Shown: in pieces, positions 37,108 to 47,387 of the stretch
Numbering within the stretch: the stretch's first letter is position 1
How the letters are laid out: each line of letters starts with the position of its first letter
Origin: JAFAYN01 sp963733105
Lineage (GTDB): Bacteria > Gemmatimonadota > Gemmatimonadetes > Longimicrobiales > Longimicrobiaceae
Assembly (NCBI GenBank): GCA_963733105.1
Contig: CAVTCB010000018.1
Location: 914,641 to 978,640 of the forward strand
DNA: 64,000 bases
Reading direction: 5' to 3'
The notes under the pieces: generated by a model
What the model was told of the DNA's origin: nothing
The model's database searches: none
The model's input: only the letters and a program-made list of their open reading frames with translations
Position numbers and translations under genes: made by a program

Positions 37108-37917
37108 ATGACACGCTTCTCGCTCAGACAGATCACCGTTCTCCTCCTCCCCCTCGCGCTTCTCCTGGGCGCCTGCGGAGGAGGCCCGAGTCCCGCCCAG
37201 CTCGCCCCCGACGCACTGTACGAGCGCGGAATGGCCGCCTACCAGAGCGGCAGGCACGGCCGCGCGGTGGACTTCCTGACCCGGTTCTTGCAGGCCTCCG
37301 CCGGCGACCCGCGCGCGCTCCAGGCCCGGGTGACGCTGGCGCGCGCCCACATGGCGCGGCGCGAGTACATCCTGGCCGCGGGCGAGTACACCCGGCTCAT
37401 CAACGAGACGCCGCCGGACTCGCTGCAGCGCGCCGGGCGCTTCGGGCTCTGCGAGGCGTACCAGCGGCTCTCGCCCAAGGTCCAGCTCGACCAGGAGTAC
37501 ACCGGCGGCGCCATCGCCTACTGCGAGTCGCTCGCCACGTACTACCCGGAGACGCCGGAGGGAATCCAGGCCGCGGCGTGGGTGCGCGACCTCCAGGCCA
37601 AGATGGCGGAGAAGTCGTACCAGGCGGGGATGTTCTACTTCAAGCGCACCGCCTACGACGCCGCGGTGATCTACTTCCAGGAGACCGTGTCGCAGTTCCC
37701 GGCCACGGCCGCCGCCCCCGCGGCGCTCCTGCGGATGGTGGAGAGCTACGACCGCATCGGGTACAAGGAGGAGGCCGCCGAGGCCCGGGCGCGGCTCCTC
37801 CGGGACTACCCGGAGAGCGCGGAGGCGAAGTCGCTCCCGGCCCCGGCTCCGGCCGCCCCCGCGGTCCCGGACTCGACCGCGGCACCGACCCCGCCGGCGG
37901 CGCCTCCCGGCGGCTGA
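37108..37917 (+). CDS. bamD: Outer membrane assembly lipoprotein BamD-like
   Basis: A 269-residue lipoprotein. The signal ITVLLLPLALLLGAC ends in a lipobox with acylated Cys near residue 22. The mature part has TPR-like helices: LYERGMAAYQSGRHGRAVDFLTRFLQ, RARVTLA-type ARAHMARREYILAAGEYTRLI, and YQAGMFYFKRTAYDAAVIYFQETVSQFP, which is the conserved BamD region. It is part of the beta-barrel assembly complex in the outer membrane, which shows a diderm host. A Pro/Ala-rich tail ends the protein. It starts 47 bp after the TPR gene and is followed 7 bp later by nadD. Confidence 0.86.
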   Translation: MTRFSLRQITVLLLPLALLLGACGGGPSPAQLAPDALYERGMAAYQSGRHGRAVDFLTRFLQASAGDPRALQARVTLARAHMARREYILAAGEYTRLINETPPDSLQRAGRFGLCEAYQRLSPKVQLDQEYTGGAIAYCESLATYYPETPEGIQAAAWVRDLQAKMAEKSYQAGMFYFKRTAYDAAVIYFQETVSQFPATAAAPAALLRMVESYDRIGYKEEAAEARARLLRDYPESAEAKSLPAPAPAAPAVPDSTAAPTPPAAPPGG

Positions 37918-37924
37918 GCCGCCG

Positions 37925-38512
37925 GTGCGGATCGGGGTCTTCGGCGGCACGTTCGACCCGCCGCACCACGGCCACCTGATCGTCGCGGCGGACGTGCACG
38001 CGGCGCTGGGGCTGGACCGGGTGCTCTTCGTCCCCGCCGCCGTCCCGCCGCACAAGCGGCACACGGTGCAGGCCCCCCCCGGGGTGCGGCTGGAGATGGT
38101 CCGGGCCGCCATCCGGGGGGACGGACGCTTCGAGGCCGACGACCTGGAGCTGCGGCGCCCCGGCCCCTCCTACACGGCGGACACGCTGCGCGCCCTGCGG
38201 GAGCGGCTCCCCGGGACGGAGCTGTTCTTCATGATCGGGGCCGACAACGTGAGGGAGCTCCCGTCCTGGCGCGAGCCCGACGAGATCGTCCGGCTCGCGC
38301 GCATCGTTGCCGTCCCGCGGGGGTGCGAGAGCACGGAGGTGGACGCCCCTTTCCCGGTCCTGTCCGTCCCCGTGACCCGCGTCGCGATCTCGGCTACCGA
38401 GGTGCGCCGGCGCGTGGCGGCCGGGGAGTCCATACGATATCTGGTTCCCGACGCGGTGCGCGGGATCGTCGAGCGCGAGGGCCTGTACCGCGGCCCCGTA
38501 CATTCAGGTTGA
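37925..38512 (+). CDS. nadD: Nicotinate-nucleotide adenylyltransferase
   Basis: Makes deamido-NAD from nicotinate mononucleotide and ATP. The 195-residue protein has the nucleotidyltransferase motif GVFGGTFDPPHHGHLIVA (HxGH, about 5-22), PPHKRHT, the YTADTLRALRE segment, FFMIGADNVRELPSWREP and the ISATEVRRRVAAGESIRYLVP C-terminal ISSTxIR-like motif. GTG start at 37925. It lies between bamD and secA with short spacers. Confidence 0.95.
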   Translation: MRIGVFGGTFDPPHHGHLIVAADVHAALGLDRVLFVPAAVPPHKRHTVQAPPGVRLEMVRAAIRGDGRFEADDLELRRPGPSYTADTLRALRERLPGTELFFMIGADNVRELPSWREPDEIVRLARIVAVPRGCESTEVDAPFPVLSVPVTRVAISATEVRRRVAAGESIRYLVPDAVRGIVEREGLYRGPVHSG

Positions 38513-38519
38513 GAAGACC

Positions 38520-41500
38520 ATGCTGAAGAAAGTCGTCAACGCCATGTTCGGCACCCGGCACGACCGGGAGCTGAAGCGCCTCTGGCCCCTGGTGGACCAG
38601 ATCAACGAGGAGTGGGAGCGGCTGCAGGGCGTCTCCGAGGAGGAGCTGCGCGGGCAGACCGCCCGGTTCCGGGAGCGCATCCGCGAGGCCACCGCCGAGC
38701 TGTCCGCCGAGCTGGAGGAGCTGCGCGCCGAGAAGCGCGCCTCCGAGAGCTCCGCCGAGCGCGAGGAGATCGCCGCGCGGATCGGCGACGCGGAGACCCG
38801 CTTCAAGGCGGCCATCGAGGCCACCCTGGACGAGATCCTCCCCGAGGCGTTCGCCACCGTCAAGGAGGCGTGCCGCCGCCTGGTGGGCACCCCGGTCGCC
38901 GTGACCGGGCAGACGCTCACCTGGGACATGGTCCCGTACGACGTGCAGCTCATCGGCGGGATCGTGCTGCACCAGGGGAAGGTGGCGGAGATGGCCACCG
39001 GCGAGGGGAAGACGCTGGTCGCCACCCTCCCGCTCTACCTCAACGCCCTGGCGGGGCGCGGCGCGCACCTGGTGACGGTCAACGCCTACCTGGCGCAGCG
39101 CGACTCCGACTGGATGGGGCACCTGTTCGGCTACCTGGGGCTGACCGTCGGCTGCATCGACCTCCACGAGCCCAACACCCCGGAGCGGCGCGACGCGTAC
39201 GGCGCGGACATCACCTACGGGACCAACAACGAGTTCGGGTTCGACTACCTGCGCGACAACATGGTGCACTCGCTCGACCAGCGGGTGCAGCGCGTCCACC
39301 ACTTCGCCATCATCGACGAGGTGGACTCCATCCTGATCGACGAGGCGCGGACCCCGCTCATCATCTCCGGCCCCGTCGGCTCCGAGACCAACGCCGCCTA
39401 CGGGCGCTACAACCCGTCGGTCTCCGACCTGTACCGCCGCCAGTCGCGGATCGTGGCCGAGATGATCTCCGACGCGGAGAAGGCGGTGGCCGAGGGCGAC
39501 GAGTTCCGCGCCGGGGAGAAGCTCCTCCTGGCCAAGCGCGGGGTGCCGCGCAACAAGCGCCTGCAGAAGATGCTCGCCGACGACCCCGGGCTGCAGCGGC
39601 TGATCTCCAAGGTGGAAGCCGACTACATGCGCGACAAGCGGCTCCACGAGCTGGACGAGCAGCTCCTCTTCGCCATGGACGAGAAGGGGCACAACGTCCA
39701 CCTCACCGACCAGGGGCTGGACGTCCTCGCCCCGGGCGACCACGACGCCTTCGTGGTCCCCGACATCTCGGAGGCGGTGCACCGCGTGGAGGTGGACCCG
39801 GACCTCACCGTGGACGAGAAGCGCGAGCGCCGCGAGGAGCTGGAGCGCGAGTACGCGGAGAAGAGCGAGAAGATCCACGTCATCCACCAGCTCCTCAAGG
39901 CGTACGCCCTGTTCAACAAGGACGAGCAGTACGTCGTGCAGGACGGGGAGGTCATGATCGTGGACGAGTTCACCGGGCGGATGATGACCGGGCGGCGCTG
40001 GTCCGACGGCCTGCACCAGGCGGTGGAGGCCAAGGAGGGGGTGTCCGTCAAGGCGGAGACGCAGACGCTGGCGACCATCACCATCCAGAACTACTTCCGG
40101 ATGTACGACAAGCTGGCCGGGATGACCGGCACGGCGGAGACGGAGGAGAACGAGTTCCACCAGATCTACAACCTGGACGTGATGGTCATCCCGACCAACC
40201 GGCCCATCGTCCGGGACGACCGCCACGACTTCGTCTACAAGACCAAGCGCGAGAAGTACAACGCCATCATCGAGGAAGTGGAGCGCCTCAACAAGCACAA
40301 CTACCCCGTGCTGGTGGGGACGGTGAGCGTGGACGTGTCGGAGACGCTCTCCCGCATGCTCAAGCGCCGCGGGATCGCGCACGAGGTGCTGAACGCCAAG
40401 TACCACGCCCGCGAGGCGCAGATCGTCGCCAACGCGGGGCAGCCCGGCGCGGTGACCATCGCCACGAACATGGCCGGCCGCGGCACCGACATCAAGCTGG
40501 GGGCCGGGGTCACCGACCCCTCCCCGTACACCGGGCCGGACGGCAAGGAGTACGAGGAGATGGGCGGGCTGCACATCATCGGCTCCGAGCGCCACGAGTC
40601 GCGCCGCATCGACCGGCAGCTCCGCGGCCGCGCCGGGCGCCAGGGCGACCCGGGGGCGTCGCAGTTCTTCCTCTCCCTGGAGGACGACCTGATGCGCCTC
40701 TTCGGGTCGGAGCGGATCGCCAACATCATGGACCGCCTGGGCGCCGAGGAGGGGGAGGTCATCACCCACGCCTGGATCACGGGGTCCATCGGCAAGGCGC
40801 AGCAGCGCGTGGAGCTGCAGAACTTCGAGGCGCGCAAGCGGCTGCTGGACTACGACGACGTGATGAACCAGCAGCGGGAGGTGATCTACGACCTCCGCTC
40901 CTTCGCCCTGGAGGGCGGGGAGGAGCTGAAGGGCGAGGTGTGGGACATGATCGAGAAGAGCGTCCCCATCCTCGCCGAGGAGTACGCCCCCACGGGCGAG
41001 CACCCGGAGGGCTGGGACGTGGCCGGGCTGCGCGGGCGCCTCCTGATGGACTACGCCATCTTCGCCGACCAGCTCCCGGACACCATCGACGGCGAGCCGC
41101 CCTTCCGGACGCGCGCGGAGCTGGACGAGTACCTGCTGGAGCTGACGCGGGAGCACTACCACGCCAAGCTGGACCAGTTCGGGGAGGCCACGGACGGGGT
41201 GCTGCGCTTCATCGTCCTGGCCACCATCGACGAGAAGTGGAAGGACCACCTCTACGACCTGGACCACCTCAAGGCGTCCATCGGCTTCCGCGGCTGGGGG
41301 CAGAAGGACCCGCTGGTGGAGTACAAGAAGGAGGCCTACGACATGTTCGTGGACCTCATGCGCGACCTGCGGCTCTCCATCGCGCGCTTCTTCTTCCGGG
41401 CGCAGCTCACCCCGGCGGAGCCGCCGCCCCCGCCGCCGCTGGAGTTCTTCGGGACGCCCAACCGGACGGAGGAGGCGGAGCCCGGGCCGTCCGCCGAGGG

Positions 41501-41696
41501 CGCGGAGCGGACCCCGCCCGCGGCCGGGCGCCGCGCGGGGCTGGGGGTGAACCCCTTCACCGCCGTCCCCAACGCCCCGCCCAACCGCGCCGAGCCGCGC
41601 CCGGAGCCGGCGCTGGCGGGCGAGGTGGGCCGCAACGACCCCTGCCCCTGCGGGAGCGGGAAGAAGTACAAGAACTGCCACGGGAAGACGGCGTAG
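38520..41696 (+). CDS. secA: Preprotein translocase ATPase SecA
   Basis: The motor of the Sec pathway, 1058 residues, of the long type. Walker A ATGEGKT is near residue 160, DEVDSILIDEARTPLIISG near 265, GFDYLRDN near 240. The helicase-like second domain has MAGRGTDIKLG and GSERHESRRIDRQLRGRAGRQGDPGAS. There is a charged insertion in the N-terminal about 60-110 region and an acidic linker around 430-460. The C-terminus ends in a SEC-C zinc motif (NDPCPCGSGKKYKNCHG) that binds SecB or ribosomes. Starts 7 bases after nadD; followed by an intrinsic terminator. Confidence 0.98.
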   Translation: MLKKVVNAMFGTRHDRELKRLWPLVDQINEEWERLQGVSEEELRGQTARFRERIREATAELSAELEELRAEKRASESSAEREEIAARIGDAETRFKAAIEATLDEILPEAFATVKEACRRLVGTPVAVTGQTLTWDMVPYDVQLIGGIVLHQGKVAEMATGEGKTLVATLPLYLNALAGRGAHLVTVNAYLAQRDSDWMGHLFGYLGLTVGCIDLHEPNTPERRDAYGADITYGTNNEFGFDYLRDNMVHSLDQRVQRVHHFAIIDEVDSILIDEARTPLIISGPVGSETNAAYGRYNPSVSDLYRRQSRIVAEMISDAEKAVAEGDEFRAGEKLLLAKRGVPRNKRLQKMLADDPGLQRLISKVEADYMRDKRLHELDEQLLFAMDEKGHNVHLTDQGLDVLAPGDHDAFVVPDISEAVHRVEVDPDLTVDEKRERREELEREYAEKSEKIHVIHQLLKAYALFNKDEQYVVQDGEVMIVDEFTGRMMTGRRWSDGLHQAVEAKEGVSVKAETQTLATITIQNYFRMYDKLAGMTGTAETEENEFHQIYNLDVMVIPTNRPIVRDDRHDFVYKTKREKYNAIIEEVERLNKHNYPVLVGTVSVDVSETLSRMLKRRGIAHEVLNAKYHAREAQIVANAGQPGAVTIATNMAGRGTDIKLGAGVTDPSPYTGPDGKEYEEMGGLHIIGSERHESRRIDRQLRGRAGRQGDPGASQFFLSLEDDLMRLFGSERIANIMDRLGAEEGEVITHAWITGSIGKAQQRVELQNFEARKRLLDYDDVMNQQREVIYDLRSFALEGGEELKGEVWDMIEKSVPILAEEYAPTGEHPEGWDVAGLRGRLLMDYAIFADQLPDTIDGEPPFRTRAELDEYLLELTREHYHAKLDQFGEATDGVLRFIVLATIDEKWKDHLYDLDHLKASIGFRGWGQKDPLVEYKKEAYDMFVDLMRDLRLSIARFFFRAQLTPAEPPPPPPLEFFGTPNRTEEAEPGPSAEGAERTPPAAGRRAGLGVNPFTAVPNAPPNRAEPRPEPALAGEVGRNDPCPCGSGKKYKNCHGKTA

Positions 41697-41723
41697 CCTC
41701 CCCCGCCGGCAGGCACACGGAAG

Positions 41724-41754
41724 CGGCCGCCCCTCCGGCAGGGGCGGCCGTTTT
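41724..41754 (+). terminator. Intrinsic terminator of secA
   Basis: Perfect 11-bp stem (41724-41734 with 41740-41750), loop CCGGC, followed directly by TTTT. Confidence 0.85.
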
Positions 41755-41784
41755 CGCGCTCTAGGACGCCGGCCCGACGCCTGA

Positions 41785-41790
41785 TAGATT
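41785..41790 (+). promoter_or_regulatory. -10 box of a probable leaderless radC transcript
   Basis: TAGATT is followed by six bases and the ATG at 41797, so transcription would start at about the start codon. No Shine-Dalgarno is present. No good -35 is visible. Confidence 0.4.
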
Positions 41791-41796
41791 GTGCGA

Positions 41797-42519
41797 ATGG
41801 CGACCACCTATCCCATTCACCGCTGGCCCACGGAGGAGCGGCCCCGGGAGCGCCTGGAGGCGCTCGGGCCGCGGGCGCTCACCTCGCGCGAGCTGCTGGC
41901 GCTTCTCATCGAGACGGGGCGGCCCGCGACGCCGGGGTTCGAGGCGCGCTCGGCGCTGGACCTGGCCGCCGATTTGCTGCACGAGCTGCGGGGCGGCGAC
42001 GGGCAGGAGTCGCTGCGCCGGGTGATGACCGCCTCCATCCCGGAGCTGTGCCGGGTGCGGGGGATCGGGCCGGCGAAGGCGGCCAAGATCCTGGCGGCGC
42101 TCGACCTGGGGCGCCGGGCGGCGGAGGAGGCGCGCCCCGACCGGGACCGCATCCGCGCCCCCCGCGACGTGTACGACCGGATGCGGCTGATGCTGCGGGA
42201 CCTCCCGCACGAGGAGTTCCACGTCCTCCTCCTGAACACCCAGAACGAGGTCATGCGCGACCTCCAGATCACGCGGGGGACGCTGGACGCGTCGCTGGTG
42301 CACCCGCGGGAGGTGTTCCGGGCCGCGGTCACCGAGGCGGCGGCCAGCATCATCCTGGTCCACAACCACCCCAGCGGCGACCCCACCCCCTCGGAGGAGG
42401 ACGCGGCGGTGACCGAGGAGCTGCGCGGTGCCGGGGACACCCTGGGGATCGAAGTCCTGGACCACGTCATCGTGGGGGAGGGGCGTTACGTGTCTTTCGT
42501 AGAGGCCGGGCTCTGGTAA
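41797..42519 (+). CDS. radC: RadC family JAMM-domain protein
   Basis: A 240-residue protein with an N-terminal helix-hairpin-helix (ELCRVRGIGPAKAAKILAALDLG, about 75-100) and a C-terminal JAMM metallo-domain with ILVHNHPSGDPTPSEED near residues 186-202. The two histidines and the aspartate match the metal-binding HxHx(n)D set. The biochemical role is unsettled; the old link to DNA repair has been questioned. ATG at 41797 is preferred to the GTG 6 bases upstream. Its stop TAA overlaps the start of rel by one base. Confidence 0.93.
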   Translation: MATTYPIHRWPTEERPRERLEALGPRALTSRELLALLIETGRPATPGFEARSALDLAADLLHELRGGDGQESLRRVMTASIPELCRVRGIGPAKAAKILAALDLGRRAAEEARPDRDRIRAPRDVYDRMRLMLRDLPHEEFHVLLLNTQNEVMRDLQITRGTLDASLVHPREVFRAAVTEAAASIILVHNHPSGDPTPSEEDAAVTEELRGAGDTLGIEVLDHVIVGEGRYVSFVEAGLW

Positions 42520-44766
42520 TGGCGGCCACCACGCTCTCCGCGCTCTCGGCCGACCGGGCGGAGGAGGCGCGCGCCCTGGCGCGCGCCGTCCTCCCGGCCA
42601 CGCTCTTCGCCCGGCTGGAGCCGTACATGGAGCGGCTGGACCTGGAGTCGGTCACCCGCGCCTACGAGTTCAGCCGCATCGCCCACTCGGGGCAGAAGCG
42701 CCGCTCGGGGGAGGACTACATCGTCCACTGCGTGGAGGTCACCGAGATCCTGGCCGAGCTGCACCTGGACTCGGTGACCCTGGTGAGCGGGCTGATCCAC
42801 GACGTGGTGGAGGACACCTCCGCCACCCTGGAGGACGTGCGCGACGCCTTCGGGGACGAGGTGGCCACGGTGGTGGACGGGCTCACCAAGATCGCCCGCG
42901 TCCAGTTCCGCACCAACACGGAGCAGCAGGTAGAGAACTACCGCAAGCTCCTCCTCTCCATGGCCCAGGACGCCCGGGTGATCCTGGTGAAGCTGGCCGA
43001 CCGCCTGAACAACATGCGCACCCTCCAGCACCTGCGGGAGGAGAAGCGGCGGCGGATCGCGCTGGAGACGCGGGAGATCTACGCCCCCCTGGCGCACCGC
43101 CTGGGGGTGGCGACGGTGAAGTGGGAGCTGGAGGACCTGTGCTTCAAGTTCCTGGAGCCGGAGGCGTACCGCGACCTGGCGCGCAAGATCGCGGACAAGC
43201 GCACCGAGCGCGAGGAGCTGATCGACCGGCTGCGGGGGCCGCTGGAGGAGGAGCTGCGCGAGGCGGGGATCGACTGCGAGGTGACGGGGCGCCCCAAGCA
43301 CCTGTGGTCCATCTACCGGAAGATGCAGCGCCGCGAGAAGAGCTACGAGGAGATCTACGACCTCATGGCGGTGCGGGTGATCGTGGACACGGTCACCGAC
43401 TGCTACCACGCGCTGGGGGTGATCCACAACCGCTGGACGCCGCTCCAGGAGCGCTTCCACGACTACATCGCCACGCCCAAGTCCAACATGTACCGCTCCC
43501 TCCACACGACCATCTTCGGTCCGGGCGGGCGGCTGTACGAGATCCAGATCCGCACGCGCGAGATGCACCGCACCGCGGAGTACGGGATCGCGGCGCACTG
43601 GAAGTACAAGGAGGGGCAGCGCGGCGGCGGGGGCGGCGGGGACGAGGTGGACGAGACGCTCACCTGGTTCCGGCAGGTGCTGGAGTGGCAGCAGGAGACG
43701 AAGGAGCCGGAGGAGTTCATGGAGTTCCTCCGCATCGACCTGTTCCAGGACGAGATCTTCGTCTTCACGCCGCAGGGGGACGTGAAGCAGCTCCCGCGGG
43801 GGACCACCCCCATCGACTTCGCCTTCGCGGTGCACACGCAGGTGGGGCTGCACTGCGCGGGGGCGCGCATCAACGGGCGGATCGCGCCCGCTGGCGCGCG
43901 AGCTCAAGAACGGCGACACGGTGGAGATCATCACCGACGCCAAGCAGCGCCCCTCGCGCGACTGGCTGGCCTTCGTGAAGACGGCGCGGGCGCGCAACAA
44001 GATCCGCCAGTGGATCAAGCAGGAGGAGTTCGACTCCTCGGTGCGGCTGGGGCGGGAGTTCATCGAGCGGGAGATCAAGAAGGCGCGCAAGGACCGCGTC
44101 TCGGAGGACCGCTTCGACGCGGTGGCGAAGGCGCTGGACCTCGGCGACGCGCCCCACCTCTTCGCCGCCCTGGGCCGGGGCGACCTGGGCCCCTCGGCGG
44201 TGTTCAGGGAGCTGTGGCGGGAGCCGGAGGGCGCCACGCCGCCGCGCCCGCCCTCGGCGTTCGACCGCCTGGTGGACCGGGTGCGCGGGAAGCCCAAGGG
44301 GGTGCGCATCCAGGGGATGGACAACCTGATGGTGCGCTACTCCCAGTGCTGCCAGCCCGTCCCCGGCGACACGGTGATCGGGTACATCACCCGCGGGCGG
44401 GGGATCTCGGTGCACCGGGTCGACTGCCCCAACCTCCTCCAGCTGGCCGACCACCCGGAGCGCCGGGTGGACATCGACTGGGACGTGGAGGGGGGGGAGC
44501 GCTTCTACGTGCGGATCGTGATGGAGGGGACGGACCGGCGCGGCCTCTTCGCCGACATCGCCAGCACCATCTCCCAGACCAACACCAACATCCGCAGCGC
44601 CGACATCCAGGCGGACGAGGCGGGGATGAAGGGGCAGTTCGTGGTGGAGGTGGAGAACCTGAGCCACCTGAACCGGGTGCTGGGCGCGATCCGCAAGGTG
44701 AAGGGGGTGATCTCGGTGGAGCGCCGGGAGCACATGGACGAGCACGACCTGAGCCCCGACGCCTGA
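42519..44766 (+). CDS. rel: Bifunctional (p)ppGpp synthetase/hydrolase (one frameshift)
   Basis: The stringent-response enzyme, about 748 residues after repair. Hydrolase HD domain: HSGQKRRSGEDYIVHCVEV and GLIHDVVEDT with the HD pair intact. Synthetase domain: GRPKHLWSIYRKMQRR, YDLMAVRVIV and EYGIAAHWKYKEG. The TGS domain starts at IFVFTPQGDVKQLPRGTTPIDFAFAVHTQVG; a C-terminal ACT domain ends the protein (VRIVMEGTDRRGLFADIAS). The frame breaks at about 43890 inside TGS and is restored to INGRIAPLARELKNGD by removing one G after CCC. Since an intact gene is expected to matter for growth, sequence error is likely. Confidence 0.94.
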
Positions 44767-44842
44767 ACTTCGGTATCTTTTCGGGGTATCAGGAGTGCGC
44801 CCGGACGCACCCCGGCACCCCGCTGCCCGCACGAGGTAAGAC

Positions 44843-46909
44843 ATGCCGTTCCAACTGGTTTCACCGTTCGAGCCCAAGGGCGACCAGCCCCGGGCGATCG
44901 TCGAGCTCACCGAGGGTCTGAAGCGGGGCGACAAGTACCAGACGCTGCTCGGCGCCACGGGGACGGGGAAGACCCTCACCATGGCGCACGTGATCGCCAA
45001 CCACGGGCGGCCGGCGCTGGTGATGAGCCACAACAAGACGCTCGCCGCGCAGCTCTACGGCGAGCTCAAGCAGTTCTTCCCGCACAACGCGGTGGAGTAC
45101 TTCATCTCGTACTACGACTACTACCAGCCCGAGGCGTACGTCCCCTCCACGGACACCTTCATCGAGAAGGACTCCAGCATCAACGAGGACATCGAGCGGC
45201 TGCGGCTGCGCGCCACCTCGTCGCTGATGGAGCGGGAGGACGTGGTCATCGTCACCTCCGTGTCCTGCATCTACGGCCTGGGCGACCCGCAGGCGTACCG
45301 CTCCCTGATGCTGACCTGGAGCGTGGGGCAGAAGATCGGGCGCAAGCAGATCCTGGAGGGGCTGGTCAACATCCAGTACACGCGCAACGACGTGGCCTTC
45401 GAGCGGGGGACCTTCCGCGTGCGCGGCGACACGGTGGAGGTGTACCCGGCCTACGAGGAGCAGGGGGTGCGGATCGAGCTGTGGGGCGACGAGGTGGAGC
45501 GCATCTCCCGCTTCGACCCGCTCACCGGCGAGACCATCGCGGTGCTCCCGCGCGCGGCCATCTACCCGGCCAAGCACTTCGTCACCCAGAAGCCCACGGT
45601 GGAGGCGGCGGTGCGCCGCATCCGCGCGGAGCTGGACGGGCGGCTCAAGCAGCTCCTCGGGGAGAACAAGCTCCTGGAGGCGCAGCGGCTGGAGTCGCGC
45701 ACCAACTTCGACCTCGAGATGATGCTGGAGATCGGGACGTGCGCGGGGATCGAGAACTACTCGCGCCACCTGGCCGGCCGCGCGGAGGGGGAGCGCCCCG
45801 CCTGCCTCCTCGACTACTTCCCGGAGGACTTCCTGGTGATCGTGGACGAGAGCCACGTCACCGTCCCGCAGATCGGCGGGATGTACAACGGCGACCGCGC
45901 CCGCAAGACGACGCTGGTGGAGCACGGCTTCCGCCTCCCCTCGGCGCTGGACAACCGCCCGCTCAAGTTCGAGGAGTGGGAGACGCTGGTCCCCAAGTCG
46001 GTCTTCGTCTCCGCGACGCCGGGGCCGTTCGAGCTGGAGCGGAGCGGCGGGGTGGTGGTGGAGCAGATCATCCGCCCCACGGGGCTGGTGGACCCGGAGG
46101 TGGTGATCCGCCCGGTGCGCGGCCAGGTGGACGACCTGCTGGCGGAGATCCGCGAGCGCGTGGCCCGCAGCGAGCGGGTGCTGGTGACCACGCTCACCAA
46201 GCGGATGTCGGAGGACCTGACGGACTTCCTGCAGCAGGCGGGGGTGAAGGTGCGCTACCTCCACTCCGACATCGAATCGCTGGAGCGGGTGGAGATCCTC
46301 CGCGACCTGCGGCTGGGGAAGTTCGACGTGCTGGTGGGGATCAACCTGCTGCGCGAGGGGCTGGACCTCCCCGAGGTGTCGCTGGTGGCGATCCTGGACG
46401 CGGACAAGGAGGGGTTCCTGCGCTCGGCCTCGTCGCTGATCCAGACGGTGGGGCGCGCGGCCCGCAACGAGCGCGGCAAGGCGATCCTCTACGCCGACCG
46501 GATCACCGGCTCCATGGCGCGGATGCTGGAGGAGACGGACCGCCGCCGGGCCATCCAGGAGGAGTACAACCGGGAGCACGGGATCATCCCGCACACCATC
46601 ATCAAGTCGGTGGCGGAGATCGAGCGCTCCACCCGGGTGGCGGACGCGCGGAGCAAGCCCGAGCCGGAGCCCAAGGCGCGCAAGGTGGCGGAGAGCCGCG
46701 CGGCGTACGGCGCCCGCGACCCGCAACTGCTGATGAAGGACCTGGAGAACGAGATGCGCGACGCCGCGGCGCAGCTGGACTTCGAGCGGGCGGCGCTGCT
46801 GCGCGACCAGCTCCTGGAGTTGCGCGCGCAGATGGACGGGGCGAAGCGGAGCAGCGGGAGCGTCACGGCGCCGAAGCGTTCGGGGCTGGGGGCGTTGCGG
46901 GGCGGCTGA
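44843..46909 (+). CDS. uvrB: Excinuclease ABC subunit B
   Basis: Helicase-like damage verification subunit of nucleotide excision repair, 688 residues. N-terminal FQLVSPFEPKGDQPRAIVEL, Walker A GATGTGKTLTMAHVI near 37-50, the beta-hairpin region EYFISYYDYYQPEAYVPSTDTFIEKDSS in pieces, DESHVTVPQ, GINLLREGLDLPEVSLVAILDADKEGFLRS and a C-terminal UVR motif (LENEMRDAAAQLDFERAALLRDQL) that contacts UvrC/UvrA. Length and motif order match the family. A TATCTT box at 44774 may be its -10. Confidence 0.98.
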   Translation: MPFQLVSPFEPKGDQPRAIVELTEGLKRGDKYQTLLGATGTGKTLTMAHVIANHGRPALVMSHNKTLAAQLYGELKQFFPHNAVEYFISYYDYYQPEAYVPSTDTFIEKDSSINEDIERLRLRATSSLMEREDVVIVTSVSCIYGLGDPQAYRSLMLTWSVGQKIGRKQILEGLVNIQYTRNDVAFERGTFRVRGDTVEVYPAYEEQGVRIELWGDEVERISRFDPLTGETIAVLPRAAIYPAKHFVTQKPTVEAAVRRIRAELDGRLKQLLGENKLLEAQRLESRTNFDLEMMLEIGTCAGIENYSRHLAGRAEGERPACLLDYFPEDFLVIVDESHVTVPQIGGMYNGDRARKTTLVEHGFRLPSALDNRPLKFEEWETLVPKSVFVSATPGPFELERSGGVVVEQIIRPTGLVDPEVVIRPVRGQVDDLLAEIRERVARSERVLVTTLTKRMSEDLTDFLQQAGVKVRYLHSDIESLERVEILRDLRLGKFDVLVGINLLREGLDLPEVSLVAILDADKEGFLRSASSLIQTVGRAARNERGKAILYADRITGSMARMLEETDRRRAIQEEYNREHGIIPHTIIKSVAEIERSTRVADARSKPEPEPKARKVAESRAAYGARDPQLLMKDLENEMRDAAAQLDFERAALLRDQLLELRAQMDGAKRSSGSVTAPKRSGLGALRGG

Positions 46910-46913
46910 CGCG

Positions 46914-47387
46914 ATGGGGAGCGTGGCGCTGCTGACGGAGGAGGAGCTTGCCGCCTGGGGGGAGCGGGTGGGGCGGGAGGTGGAGCTCCCCGTGGTGATC
47001 GCCCTCAACGGCGACCTGGGGGCGGGGAAGAGCACGCTGGCGCGCGGGGTGGCGCGGGGGGCGGGGGTGGAGGGGCCGGTCCCCTCGCCCACCTTCAACC
47101 TCCTGTTCCGCTACGACACGCCGCGGGCGACGGTGCACCACCTGGACCTGTACCGCCTGGAGCGGCAGGACGACGTGTGGGAGCTGGGGTGGTCGGAGCT
47201 GGGGTCGGGGACGGACCTGGTGCTGATCGAGTGGGCGGAGAACGCGGAGATGCTCCTTCCCGAGCCGAGGTGGGAGGTGACGCTGGAGGAGTGCGGCGAC
47301 CCGGAGCGCCGGCGCGTGGAGCTGGCGGCGGTGGGCGGTCCGCCCGCGCTCCCGCCCTTTCCGTCGTCGGGCGGGGAGGCCCGGTGA
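46914..47387 (+). CDS. tsaE: tRNA threonylcarbamoyladenosine biosynthesis ATPase TsaE
   Basis: A 157-residue P-loop ATPase that cycles the TsaB-TsaD complex during t6A37 tRNA modification. Walker A is NGDLGAGKSTLARGVARG near residues 28-45, followed by VPSPTFNLLFRYDT and HLDLYRLERQDDVWELGW, and VLIEWAENAEMLLPE. It starts 4 bases after uvrB and overlaps tsaB (GTGA). Confidence 0.95.
   Translation: MGSVALLTEEELAAWGERVGREVELPVVIALNGDLGAGKSTLARGVARGAGVEGPVPSPTFNLLFRYDTPRATVHHLDLYRLERQDDVWELGWSELGSGTDLVLIEWAENAEMLLPEPRWEVTLEECGDPERRRVELAAVGGPPALPPFPSSGGEAR

Noticed and set aside
38394..41807. A 1137-codon open frame antisense to secA
   Set aside because: It mirrors secA codon structure (His/Val/Leu/Arg-rich) with no domain; secA itself is certain.
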